This document shows, piece by piece, positions 36,646 through 46,034 of a stretch of 64,000 nucleotides of DNA. Each line of letters starts with the position of its first letter. The stretch's first letter is position 1. The notes beneath the pieces were generated by a model. That model had not been told where the DNA came from. It saw only the letters and a program-made list of their open reading frames with translations, and searched no databases. A program made the position numbers and the translations under genes. This DNA comes from an uncultured Porphyromonadaceae bacterium. Its GTDB lineage: Bacteria; Bacteroidota; Bacteroidia; Bacteroidales; Muribaculaceae. The stretch covers positions 1 through 64,000 of the forward strand of contig CAMWMR010000008.1 of NCBI GenBank assembly GCA_947175425.1, read 5' to 3'.

Positions 36646-38115
36646 TTACTTGAGATAATCAAGAATATTTTTTGTTAACTGTTCAATGTTATGCTGGTAA
36701 GGATTGGGACCGGAGTTCTGATTCCACTCGTAAGCTGCGAGTCCGTTTGCAATACAACGGCCGTGTTCGGCATTGGCGTTAAACTCTACAAGGCCGGCCA
36801 CACAGTGGTCGCGTACATGTCCCCATGTTGCCAGAACAAGAGAGTTGGTTGTCATTTCAAAATTCTTGATTACATCGGGATAATTGCCTTTTCCGTAGAT
36901 GTTGCAATCCCACAGGCAGTTATGGTCTTCGCGTTGTCCCGGGCCGATAAGAGGCAAGTTTTCGTAGCCATAATTATTGGGGTCTTCGAGAGTGATACCT
37001 TTGAAAATTGCATGCGCGGTGCGATCGTAGAAACCCTGGTCGCTACCATTGCGGAAGTCCCATCCGAGGTAGGGGTTTATTACCCACACATCATCACCGC
37101 TTCCTCCGTCACCGTTACCATATACAGTAGGAGCCATATTTGCGGTGACAAAACCGAGCGGAACAGTCAGCTGAGTAGCCATATTGGCAAGGTAGAGGCT
37201 GCCGCCGTTGGCAGAGTATTGGCGCAGAGCCTCGATAACCGCATTGTCGGTAATTTCAGAGGGGAGATTTTCCCATCCCATTGGCAGACCTACGCGGTCG
37301 ATTTCAATCCAGATAACAGGATAGATATCGGCATCAAGTTCGGCAATCTGCGAAGGCTGAATCAGCTCGGCATTTTCCTGAGCCACAAACCATGTTGCAG
37401 CGGCGCGTTCATCGTCGTCGGGAAGCTGCTGAATTGTCGGCGCAGTCATAAGGTATGCCATTTTAGGCTCGATATATGGAATAAGAGCGCTAATCGAAGT
37501 GCCTTTGGATGCATAATATCCATCGTATACCACTGCAACGGTATAGGTAATTTCCTTGTCCATTGGCTGTCCCTTGAGTTCGCAGGAGGTAGGACGGCCT
37601 TCTATTACAGTTGCGGCATCAACATCTCCGTCGCGAATAACCTTAACGGCAGTTATTCCTTCTTCATCGGGAAGTGTCCAGTTCAAAGTTACTGTACGAC
37701 CGTTTACATCGGCTTTAAGGCCTGTTACATTTGCCAGTTCCACGTAAGGAATTGTTGCGGTTACCGAAACGCCTTCCGATACATATCCGCCTTCGTACAC
37801 CACTTTAACTGTATACAAGTACTCCTCTTCCATGGGCTGACCCATAATTTTATGCGAAGTAACACGACCGTCGAATCTCTGCGGCGATGAGTTTCTTCCG
37901 TTGGTAATGAGTAACACACCCTCAATGTCCTGCTCTGCGGGAAGATTCCACGAGAGGTCTACTACATAACCGTTGATATCCGCTTTAAGGTCGCTCACTT
38001 TCTGCAATGCAGGGACTTCGGGATAACCGGTAGGTTCAAAGTCGGAGCAGGCACCGAGCATGCCGCAAATAATTGCGAGCAGCATGAAGATGCTGTATGA
38101 TGATATTTTTTTCAT
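36646..38115 (-). CDS. DUF4960-type surface lipoprotein (fructan-binding candidate)
   Basis: A 489-residue lipoprotein started at the ATG at 38113-38115. The signal ends in a lipobox, IICGMLGACSDFEP, with the Cys at about 23. Two immunoglobulin/Fn3-like repeats follow (LKADINGYVVDLSWNLP and LKADVNGRTVTLNWTLP), then a DUF4960-like C-terminal domain from about 215 (MAYLMTAPTIQQLPDDDERA). The position directly after susD, in the place of B. thetaiotaomicron BT1761, suggests a surface glycan-binding protein that feeds fructan to the SusC/D pair. The gene starts 19 bp after susD. Confidence 0.75.
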   Translation of the reverse strand: MKKISSYSIFMLLAIICGMLGACSDFEPTGYPEVPALQKVSDLKADINGYVVDLSWNLPAEQDIEGVLLITNGRNSSPQRFDGRVTSHKIMGQPMEEEYLYTVKVVYEGGYVSEGVSVTATIPYVELANVTGLKADVNGRTVTLNWTLPDEEGITAVKVIRDGDVDAATVIEGRPTSCELKGQPMDKEITYTVAVVYDGYYASKGTSISALIPYIEPKMAYLMTAPTIQQLPDDDERAAATWFVAQENAELIQPSQIAELDADIYPVIWIEIDRVGLPMGWENLPSEITDNAVIEALRQYSANGGSLYLANMATQLTVPLGFVTANMAPTVYGNGDGGSGDDVWVINPYLGWDFRNGSDQGFYDRTAHAIFKGITLEDPNNYGYENLPLIGPGQREDHNCLWDCNIYGKGNYPDVIKNFEMTTNSLVLATWGHVRDHCVAGLVEFNANAEHGRCIANGLAAYEWNQNSGPNPYQHNIEQLTKNILDYLK

Positions 38116-38134
38116 TTTGCTTGGATTTTGATGT

Positions 38135-39808
38135 TTATTTATACAAGTCGCCGGCGTTATCCACCTGGTTGACAGGAATGGGGAAATAAATCTCATCGGC
38201 AGTGAGGTTTGCGCCCTGATAGTAGGATCTTATTTTGCTTTCAGAGGCGTAGTAGTTGTTCACAACTTCCACCACGTTGCCCCAGCGGACGAGGTCGAAC
38301 CAACGCAGACCCTCCATGGCAAATTCCAGACGGCGCTCCATGCGTACGGCTTTACGAGCGTAGTTCTGATTCCAGCCTGTCGCAGGATATTCGCTTACGC
38401 TATAGTTTGCGACCATCGGGTTGCAGTCGATGGGTTCATAAGCGGGATCAACCGAACGCGCGGCTTTGCGACGGACATCGTTTATGAGTGTGCGAGCTTC
38501 CTCCAGATCCTTGTTCTGTTCGATGAGAGCTTCGGCTTTCATAAGCATTACATCGGCATATCGGATGAGAATGCAATTAAGTGAAGAAGCGCCCCAGGGT
38601 ACGATGCCGGGTTTCACGTAGGGCGATTCGGGGGCGGGATACGGTTTTTTACCGGAATACTGGCCGTACAGTTCGAAATTACGGCACCATTTTTCGTTAT
38701 ACTGATGTGAACGCCATGGCATTCCTATTCGCCCCAGGGTAAAATCGAGACGGGGGTCTACGTTACCTTCAAAGTCGGCTTTATCGACATTCATATCGTC
38801 GGGAGCGCCGTCGAGATATGGCAAGCCGTTTTCATCGGTACGGAAAGCGTTCACAAGGTTCTGCGATGCAAGATAGAAGTCATCGCCGTTGCCATAGAGA
38901 TTGCCTTCCGACCATGTGCAATTCAAACAGTTGTTGAAGTTATACTGGTCGGGAGAGTTTGCAGAAGAGAATTGAATTGCCAGCACCGATTCGTACATGT
39001 TGTTGAATTCGGGTTTGGACATATCAAGGAAGTTGGGATAGAGATCGTACAGTTTGCTTCCAATAACATAGCCGGCATATTTTTCGGCTTCGGCCCAGTC
39101 GGAAGTAAAGAGGTCGACACGAGCAAGCAATGCAGCCGCAACAAACCGGTTGAAACGTCCCGGTTTTTCCTGAGTTTCAGGCAGGACTTCATAACTGTCG
39201 CGCAGGTCTTGTTTTATAAATCCTGCTATCTCCTCACGTGTATATTGGTCGGCGCGACATTCGCTGGGATTGGCCACGGTTTCGTCGAAATAAGGGAATT
39301 TGGCGAAGATACGCAGCATATCGAAATAATAGTACGCACGGAGCGTCTTCATTTCGGCTATAAACGATTCCTTGTCGCTGTCGGAAATGGAGCTCGAAGC
39401 CATAATGCCTTTTATAGCTGTATTGCAGCGGCTTACGGAGAAATAGTTGTTACGCCATTTGAAGTTTGCCACATCGTTGTCGCTCTGCACGTTGCCGATT
39501 TCGAGCTGATGCATATATCCCTCCATAGTCACACCGTCGCCACCTTTGAGGGCATCGTCGGAACGGACATCGAACACCCAGTTGTTTATAGGACCTGCAA
39601 ACGATTCGTTATTTCCGAAATAGTGATTAAGCAGGGTTGCATAGGCAGCTGTCATGAGGTCGATAGCCTCTTCGTCGCCAATCTGTTCTTCTGTGAAAAC
39701 GCCTTGAGGCTTTGTGTCGAGCAAGTCATTGCACGAGCAAGTCCCGAAACCCAAGCAAAGGGCAACAGCGGCGTATAATGTATGTTTAGCAATATTATTG
39801 AGTTTCAT
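38135..39808 (-). CDS. susD: SusD-family glycan-binding lipoprotein
   Basis: A 557-residue lipoprotein with a type II signal (LCLGFGTCSCNDLLDTKPQG; lipid-carrying Cys in the CSCN segment). The N-terminal SusD-like TPR region (NTAIKGIMASSSISDSDKES) and the C-terminal SusD/RagB part (VRMERRLEFAMEGLRWFDLV) are clear. SusD forms the lid of the SusC channel and binds oligosaccharide. It lies 18 bp downstream of susC, the invariant pairing. Substrate is inferred to be fructan from the GH32 enzymes. Confidence 0.95.
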   Translation of the reverse strand: MKLNNIAKHTLYAAVALCLGFGTCSCNDLLDTKPQGVFTEEQIGDEEAIDLMTAAYATLLNHYFGNNESFAGPINNWVFDVRSDDALKGGDGVTMEGYMHQLEIGNVQSDNDVANFKWRNNYFSVSRCNTAIKGIMASSSISDSDKESFIAEMKTLRAYYYFDMLRIFAKFPYFDETVANPSECRADQYTREEIAGFIKQDLRDSYEVLPETQEKPGRFNRFVAAALLARVDLFTSDWAEAEKYAGYVIGSKLYDLYPNFLDMSKPEFNNMYESVLAIQFSSANSPDQYNFNNCLNCTWSEGNLYGNGDDFYLASQNLVNAFRTDENGLPYLDGAPDDMNVDKADFEGNVDPRLDFTLGRIGMPWRSHQYNEKWCRNFELYGQYSGKKPYPAPESPYVKPGIVPWGASSLNCILIRYADVMLMKAEALIEQNKDLEEARTLINDVRRKAARSVDPAYEPIDCNPMVANYSVSEYPATGWNQNYARKAVRMERRLEFAMEGLRWFDLVRWGNVVEVVNNYYASESKIRSYYQGANLTADEIYFPIPVNQVDNAGDLYK

Positions 39809-39826
39809 TTTGGTAGGATATTAGAT

Positions 39827-42800
39827 TTAGAATTGAATGTTCAAACCTACAGTGAAAGTACGGGGACGCGGATATGCGCCGTTATCGATGCGGGCACCGT
39901 ATTCTCCGGGCAGAAGTTCGGGGTCGAGACCTGTGTATTTGGTGATAGTGAAAACATTTTCGGCCTGGCCGTACACATCGAGTGCCGAAGCTCCAATCTT
40001 CTTTATAATTTTGGAGGGAAGAGTGTAGGACAGCTTGAGGTACTTCATTTTCATGTATGAACCGTTTTCCACATAGTAGGTCGAGAAACGGCTTTCGTTG
40101 TTGTCATCGGTAAGAGACAATGCCGGGATGTCGGTGTTGGTGTTGGAAGGAGTCCATGCGTTGAGAATGTCGGCACCACGGTTTGTTGCAAGGTTTCCGT
40201 AGTTCATGGAAAGGAGCTGACGTTTCATGTGATTCTGAATGTCGAAACCGAAATCGCCTGAGAAGAACATGTCAAGAGTAAAGGCTTTGTATTTGAATGC
40301 GAGATTCAGACCCATTGACAAGTCGGGGTTGGGGTCACCGATGATACAGCGGTCGTTGTCATCGATTACACCGTTACCGTCCAGATCGCGATACATTAGT
40401 CGGCCGGGAGCGGCACCTGTCTGGGTTGCGTGGTTTGCAACTTCGGCAGCGTTCTGGAAAATTCCGTCGCACACATATCCGTAGTAAATACCCATAGGCT
40501 GTCCGGGCATGAGACGCTGGTCGCCGCCGATGAATTTCTGGCGTGAGTTGAGAGCGACAAGTTTGTTTTTATACTGCGAAATGTTGAGCGAGCCGTTCCA
40601 GGAGAAATCGCCGTAGGATGGGCTGACATAAGCGAGAGTTACTTCCCAACCGGTGTTTTTCATGTCGCCGGTATTAAGCCACATGGCTGCGTTTTCGCCG
40701 GCAACGTCAAGAGCCGGAGGGATGGTGAGCATATCCTTGGTTTTCTTGATGTAATAGTCGGCGCTGAGGTTGAGAGCTCCGCTGAAGAACATGAAGTCCA
40801 CGCCTATGTTGTTCTGATAGGTAGTTTCCCATTTCAGTTCGGGATTGCCTGTGCCGGACAGAGTTATACCCGAAGTTGTAGAGGAGTTGGTACCGCTGAT
40901 ATCATAGGCACCGTTGCCGGTATTGAAGATGTATGTTGAGTAGGCGGGATATAGCGAAGGGATATTTGCATTACCGTTCTGTCCCCACGAATAACGAATC
41001 TTCATGTCGGTAAGCACGTTGTTGCGAGGGAAGAAATCTTCCTGAGTGGGACGCCATGCCACAGAGAATGCCGGGAATATACCTGCGCGGAAACCTTTGG
41101 CAAAGCGGGAGTTTTCGTCACGACGGATTGTGAACGATGCGAGATAGCGGTCGGCATAGTTATAGTCGGCTTTTCCGAAAAGCGAGAACACCGTCCATTG
41201 TGTTTTACCTCCGCCGTTGTTTCGTGTTCCTGTACCGGCTCCAATCTGCATGTAATCGGAATCTTCGAAAGCATAACCTTCGCGTGAGGCCGATACATCG
41301 CGGAAAGTATAGCCAATGGCTTCGGTGCCGAGGAGAACGGTAAGATGATGTTTTTCGGCAAAAGTTTTGTTGTAGTTTGCGGTATTTGTCCAAGTCCATG
41401 TGTCTCCTTGACCGTAAACGCTGGAAACACTGTTCACATCGCCGGGATTAACCGTGCGGCCGAGAGTGTTGTTGAAATACTGGCTGTGCTCTATACCTAT
41501 GTTTGTTTTGAGCGACAGTCCTTCTATCGGCTTGACTTCCAAATATGCGTTGCCGAGTATGCGCCACGAAGCGAGGTCGTTGTCCCGGGCATTGTTTATG
41601 AGCTGAACAGGGTTGGCGAGGTCGGAAGCAATAAGTTCCAGAGGACGTGTCCATGCTCCGTCGAGACCGCGGACCGGAAGAGCGGGATGTTGGCTCATTG
41701 CGGTGAATGGAATACCACGGTCGCCTGCTACATCCATACCACGATTTTTCCAACGTGCAATCACGAGGTTTTCACCCACGCTGATATATTTGTTGAAATC
41801 ATATCTTGAATTTACACGTGCTGAATAACGTTCGTAGAAGGTTTCCTTAATATTACCGTTTTGGTTGATATAGTTAAGCGACAGCATTACCGAACCTTTT
41901 TCGGTGTTGTTTGCTATAGATGCAGTGAGGTTATTGGTCCAGGCTGTTTGATAAACCTGATCCTGCCAGTCGGTATTAGTTGTGGGATAATTTGTATTGC
42001 CCGCCACGTACTGTTGCAGCACGGGAACTTCGCCATTGCCGTACAGCACATGCGAGGGTGCGATATTAGAGTTTTTAGACGCAGCCCAGTATGCCACGCC
42101 CCACTGGTTTGCATCGAGCATATTGTAGCGTTTGGCAATTGTCTGAGCACTTGCGGCATAATTCACATTGATAGTCATGCGGTCGCCTTTACCTTGCTTT
42201 GTAGTTATAACCACAACGCCGTTTGCGGCTCGTGAACCGTATATTGAAGCGGAAGCAGCATCTTTGAGCACCTGCATTGTTTCAATATCGCTTGGGTTGA
42301 TGCAGTTAATGTTATCGGTGGGGACACCATCAATTATGTAGAGAGGGTCGTTGCTTGAATTGGCGGTAGACATACCACGCACACGTATTGAACCGGTACC
42401 GCCGGGAGCTGCATCGGGTACAACATTAACGCCGGGGAGCTTGCCTGCCATAGAGTTCATAATATTACCTGAGTTTTCGCTCAAAGGTTCCTTCATATTC
42501 ATTACAGCGACAGCTCCGGTGAGATCGGCTTTGCGGACAGTCTGATAACCCACTACAACCACTTCGTCAAGCAACTCGGAGTTTTCATCAAGCGCAATAG
42601 TCATGTGGTGCTTTGCGGGAGCTTCCGCGGGCACGTATCCGATATATGAAAATTTAAGAATAGCACCGTCGGGCACCGAAATTGAAAAGTTGCCATCGAT
42701 GTCGGTAGTTGCTCCAATGTTTGTGGACGGACACAGGACCGATGCTCCTATGAGAGGTTCTCCATCTGACTTTGAAACCACCGTCCCGTGCACAGTGATG

Positions 42801-42865
42801 TTCTGTGCTTGCGAAATTATTGCCATAATCAACAGCAATATCGCACTGAGAAATGTTCTTTTCAT
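39827..42865 (-). CDS. susC: SusC/RagA-family TonB-linked outer-membrane transporter
   Basis: A 1012-residue SusC. A signal peptide is at about 1-20, then a carboxypeptidase-D regulatory-like domain (VHGTVVSKSDGEPLIGASV), the TonB box region DEVVVVGYQTVRKADLTGAV, a plug domain (IRVRGMSTANSSNDPLYIID and SIYGSRAANGVVVITTKQG) and a barrel ending RPRTFTVGLNIQF. It imports oligosaccharide with TonB energy, here presumably fructo-oligosaccharide. It is the first gene of the minus-strand half of the locus, with a -7 box 33 bp upstream and the regulator gene behind it. Confidence 0.96.
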   Translation of the reverse strand: MKRTFLSAILLLIMAIISQAQNITVHGTVVSKSDGEPLIGASVLCPSTNIGATTDIDGNFSISVPDGAILKFSYIGYVPAEAPAKHHMTIALDENSELLDEVVVVGYQTVRKADLTGAVAVMNMKEPLSENSGNIMNSMAGKLPGVNVVPDAAPGGTGSIRVRGMSTANSSNDPLYIIDGVPTDNINCINPSDIETMQVLKDAASASIYGSRAANGVVVITTKQGKGDRMTINVNYAASAQTIAKRYNMLDANQWGVAYWAASKNSNIAPSHVLYGNGEVPVLQQYVAGNTNYPTTNTDWQDQVYQTAWTNNLTASIANNTEKGSVMLSLNYINQNGNIKETFYERYSARVNSRYDFNKYISVGENLVIARWKNRGMDVAGDRGIPFTAMSQHPALPVRGLDGAWTRPLELIASDLANPVQLINNARDNDLASWRILGNAYLEVKPIEGLSLKTNIGIEHSQYFNNTLGRTVNPGDVNSVSSVYGQGDTWTWTNTANYNKTFAEKHHLTVLLGTEAIGYTFRDVSASREGYAFEDSDYMQIGAGTGTRNNGGGKTQWTVFSLFGKADYNYADRYLASFTIRRDENSRFAKGFRAGIFPAFSVAWRPTQEDFFPRNNVLTDMKIRYSWGQNGNANIPSLYPAYSTYIFNTGNGAYDISGTNSSTTSGITLSGTGNPELKWETTYQNNIGVDFMFFSGALNLSADYYIKKTKDMLTIPPALDVAGENAAMWLNTGDMKNTGWEVTLAYVSPSYGDFSWNGSLNISQYKNKLVALNSRQKFIGGDQRLMPGQPMGIYYGYVCDGIFQNAAEVANHATQTGAAPGRLMYRDLDGNGVIDDNDRCIIGDPNPDLSMGLNLAFKYKAFTLDMFFSGDFGFDIQNHMKRQLLSMNYGNLATNRGADILNAWTPSNTNTDIPALSLTDDNNESRFSTYYVENGSYMKMKYLKLSYTLPSKIIKKIGASALDVYGQAENVFTITKYTGLDPELLPGEYGARIDNGAYPRPRTFTVGLNIQF

Positions 42866-42898
42866 CGTGTTTAGATTTAAGTGAATTTTATTCTACCG

Positions 42899-42906
42899 CA
42901 AAAATA
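42899..42906 (-). promoter_or_regulatory. -7 box for the susC-susD-DUF4960-GH32 operon
   Basis: TATTTTTG on the minus strand, 33 bp before the susC start. No -33 TTTG at normal spacing, consistent with dependence on the AraC-type output of the regulator encoded next to it. Confidence 0.5.
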
Positions 42907-43012
42907 GCCTGTATATTTCAAGTCTATATATAAAGAATGTTGCGCAAGCTATCAAAAATTGGTCACTCCACATTTTTTATGCATTAATACACCATTTTTA
43001 TAATATTAAGCC

Positions 43013-43049
43013 AATAAAAAGCGTTGTCCACGAACCATGAAGACAACGC
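43013..43049 (-). terminator. Intrinsic terminator after the hybrid regulator gene
   Basis: GCGTTGTC (43021-43028) pairs with GACAACGC (43042-43049), and the minus strand continues TTTTTATT. It separates the constitutively expressed regulator from the susC promoter. Confidence 0.85.
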
Positions 43050-43072
43050 CGAATATGATTATAGCCAAATTT

Positions 43073-45808
43073 CTACTTTGACATGCTGTTGCGGAGCTGG
43101 GTTGGTGTTTCTCCATAGGCATCTCTGTAACATTTGGTAAAATACGCGGGTGTTGAGAAACCTGTTTCGTAAGCTATTTCTCCTATTGTTTTATCGGTTG
43201 TAAGGAGCAGTTCTCTTCCGCGCTGCAATCGGAGCCGCCTTATAAGCTCTACAGGAGCATAATTTGTAAGTGATTTGATTTTGCGATAGAACTGGGAACG
43301 TTCAAGCCCCATTTTGGAAGCAATTGCATCCACATTGAGATCGGGATTGGAAATACCTTCTTTGAAAACTTTCAAGAAGCGAAGATAGAACTCGTTGTCA
43401 ATGTCGCCTGCGGGCATTTCGGGATGCTGTGATGTTTTTTCTTTTTCTGTTGATGAAACAGCAGCCGAGTGCGACAGCCAAAGGTTCTTTATACGCTTGC
43501 GGTTAAGAATAAGACTCGCACAACGAGACTTAAGGACACTGTTGTTAAACGGTTTTGACAGATAACCGTCGGCGCCGCTGTCGTATCCCTCGACACGCTG
43601 CTCATCCATGGAACAAGCAGTAAGCATGAGTACGGGTATGTGGGAAGTAGACACCTCCTTTTTTATATTACGGCAACATTCCAGGCCGTCCATTACCGGC
43701 ATCATAACATCGCAAATAATAAGGTCGGGAACGTATTTGGCGGCCATTCTCACACCTTCCTTGCCATTGGATGCCGTTATTATATTATAATCGGAGCTCA
43801 GTAACTCTCCTATAAGTTTTTGAATATCCTTGTTATCGTCAATTACAAGTACAATGGGTTTATTTTCATCAAATGTCACGTCAGCATCAATGCTGTCGAG
43901 TTCTGCATCCACATCGCGTTGCCCGATATTCTTTTCGGTTTCAGCCGGAGTGTCGGCTATATGCCTGAGAGGTATGGTCACTGTAAATTCCGTGCCGACG
44001 TTTTCGGTGCTTCGCACGCTTATATTCCCATCGTGCAGCTCAATAAAGGCTTTTGCAAGCGACAGCCCGATGCCTGAACCTTTGGAATGGATATTGTCGA
44101 CCTGATAAAAGCGGTCGAAAATATTGCCTATCTCTCTTTCGGAAATACCCTCCCCTGTATCTGCAATTTTGAATACGAGATTATTGCCGGATATATTATA
44201 CGACACGGTTATCGAACCGTTATCAGGCGTATATTTGAATGCGTTGGAAATAAGATTAAAGAAGACCCGCTCAATTTTTTCCGCATCGACAGCAATCGAC
44301 AAGGGTTGATTGGCTAACGGAGAGTCAATGGATAATTTTATATCCCGTTTACGGGCAACTGAATAAAATGATTCCAACCAATCCTTTACGGCTTTGGAGA
44401 AATCGATTTCCGACAATTTGAGGTCCAGTTTGCCATTCTCATATTTTCGAAAATCAAGAATTTGATTTATAAGACGTTGCAGTATCTTTACATTCTTGTT
44501 GGCTATTTTTATGAGTGTATTTTGTTGCGCAGTGAGATTATCGGCCTCGGCAAGCTGCGCAACCGGTTCGGCAATAAGAGTGAGCGGTGTGCGCAGGTCG
44601 TGCGATACGTTTGTGAAAAATACAAGCTTTGAATGTGTAGCTGCACGCAGTTGCTCGTTAAGCATTGTCTGCTTGTCGCGTTCTTCCTCAAGCAACTTAT
44701 TCTGCGCCATAAGCTCCTTTTGATGACGGCTTCTTTGCCAGTATGCCCTCAGCAACAGAAAGCCTACTCCGAAAAGAAGAATTATAATGGCTATACTTGC
44801 ATAGAAGAGTGATGTCTGCGATGAGTGTTGTGCCCAATAATCATCGATTTTTGCTTTGAGAAACCTCATCTTGCGAGTTTCTTCTTTCAAAGTTTCGTTC
44901 TGCAAGAGGAGAATATCGGCATTTGAGAGGTCTACGGCCGATGAAACCGGCAAAATAGTCTCTTTCTCGAATGGTTCATTATTCAGAATTGCAAGGGCAG
45001 TTCTTATTATCCTGCTGCCCTCGGTAGGATATAGAAAAGTCGCGTCGATAATGCTGTCGGCAACAGCCTGTATACCGATTTCGGGAGCGGCGTCTATACC
45101 TATTATACGTATGTTATCAAGTCCATGGCTTTTGGCGACTTCCGATGCTCCTATTGCCATGCGGTCGTTATGAGCATAAATCAAATCGACATCAGGATAA
45201 ATGTTTAAAAGCGAGTCGACAACTCTCACGGCATCCTCTCTGTTCCAGTTCCCGAAAGCGCCGGCTATCAGTATTCCTCCGTTTTCCGTAAACTCGGTGA
45301 TAAATCCATTGTGCCTGCCATTGGCCGGTGTAGAGCCTTTAAGACCGTAAATTTCTATTGCTTTAGCGCCGCTGCCAAGCAGATGCAAGGCATAATGCGC
45401 CGCCGATCGTCCCAGTCCTTCGTTATCAACGCCTATTCTGGCGGTATAGGTATCGCCGTTGATGTTTCTGTCAAAAATAACAACCGGCATACCTTTTTCA
45501 TACACCTCTTTTATTGCGGGAGTCAAGGCATTTGCTTCGTTGGGAGCCACAATAATTATATCGAAACCGTTCTCGACAAAATAGTTTATATCTTCAATCT
45601 GTTTGGCACTGTTGTCATCGGCCGACCGAATCTCAACAACTGCGTTCTCATGAAGCATAATCTCGCGGTTGATTTCATCGTTCTGTTTCATTCGCCAGTC
45701 ATCTTGACTGCACTGGGAAACTCCTATTTTATAAACTTTGTTATCGGAGCAACCGAAAAGAACGAGCATAATAACCGGTATAATACAATATGATAAAAAT
45801 CTTTTCAT
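43073..45808 (-). CDS. Hybrid two-component system regulator (fructan sensor)
   Basis: A 911-residue HTCS protein starting at the ATG at 45806-45808 (MKRFLSYCIIPVIMLVLFGC). Domains in order are: a periplasmic-binding-protein-like sensor (about 25-310; IIIVAPNEANALTPAIKE, VIFDRNINGDTYTARIGVDN); a transmembrane helix (about 345-365); a histidine kinase with FFTNVSHDLRTPLTLI (phospho-His) and ATPase boxes FFNLISNAFKYTPDNG and GSGIGLSLAKAF; a receiver with VLVIDDNKD and ICDVMMPVMDG (phospho-Asp); and an AraC-type DNA-binding domain at the C-terminus (IGEIAYETGFSTPAYFTKCY). This arrangement is that of B. thetaiotaomicron BT1754, which senses fructose directly in the periplasm, so fructose is the likely ligand. 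It sits between the two halves of the locus and probably activates both. Confidence 0.93.
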   Translation of the reverse strand: MKRFLSYCIIPVIMLVLFGCSDNKVYKIGVSQCSQDDWRMKQNDEINREIMLHENAVVEIRSADDNSAKQIEDINYFVENGFDIIIVAPNEANALTPAIKEVYEKGMPVVIFDRNINGDTYTARIGVDNEGLGRSAAHYALHLLGSGAKAIEIYGLKGSTPANGRHNGFITEFTENGGILIAGAFGNWNREDAVRVVDSLLNIYPDVDLIYAHNDRMAIGASEVAKSHGLDNIRIIGIDAAPEIGIQAVADSIIDATFLYPTEGSRIIRTALAILNNEPFEKETILPVSSAVDLSNADILLLQNETLKEETRKMRFLKAKIDDYWAQHSSQTSLFYASIAIIILLFGVGFLLLRAYWQRSRHQKELMAQNKLLEEERDKQTMLNEQLRAATHSKLVFFTNVSHDLRTPLTLIAEPVAQLAEADNLTAQQNTLIKIANKNVKILQRLINQILDFRKYENGKLDLKLSEIDFSKAVKDWLESFYSVARKRDIKLSIDSPLANQPLSIAVDAEKIERVFFNLISNAFKYTPDNGSITVSYNISGNNLVFKIADTGEGISEREIGNIFDRFYQVDNIHSKGSGIGLSLAKAFIELHDGNISVRSTENVGTEFTVTIPLRHIADTPAETEKNIGQRDVDAELDSIDADVTFDENKPIVLVIDDNKDIQKLIGELLSSDYNIITASNGKEGVRMAAKYVPDLIICDVMMPVMDGLECCRNIKKEVSTSHIPVLMLTACSMDEQRVEGYDSGADGYLSKPFNNSVLKSRCASLILNRKRIKNLWLSHSAAVSSTEKEKTSQHPEMPAGDIDNEFYLRFLKVFKEGISNPDLNVDAIASKMGLERSQFYRKIKSLTNYAPVELIRRLRLQRGRELLLTTDKTIGEIAYETGFSTPAYFTKCYRDAYGETPTQLRNSMSK

Positions 45809-45834
45809 TTTTCCGGTAATTGTTTTAGGGCTTG

Positions 45835-45842
45835 CAAATATA
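45835..45842 (-). promoter_or_regulatory. -7 box for the hybrid regulator gene
   Basis: TATATTTG on the minus strand, an exact TAnnTTTG match 27 bp upstream of the regulator start. No good -33. Confidence 0.5.
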
Positions 45843-45948
45843 ACGATAATTCCATGAAAAAGAGTGCTTAAGATATTAAAAAACGAGCTTTGCAACATAT
45901 TTGATATACTATGCACTATTTTTTATATCCATTCTTCTGTTATTATAG

Positions 45949-45956
45949 TATTTTTG
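45949..45956 (+). promoter_or_regulatory. -7 box for the GH32-importer-fructokinase operon
   Basis: TATTTTTG on the plus strand, 79 bp upstream of the GH32 start at 46035; identical to the octamer before susC. Again no -33 match, fitting shared activation by the regulator. Confidence 0.5.
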
Positions 45957-46034
45957 CGATGTTGAACGATAGTCCTTACATGCACCTGAACAGCAGAGGA
46001 TTGTCACAAACCTTTAAAATAAAAATAATACCAT

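Noticed and set aside
36691-37890. A 399-codon frame on the plus strand
   Set aside because: Antisense to the DUF4960 lipoprotein gene, which has a lipobox and fits the operon.
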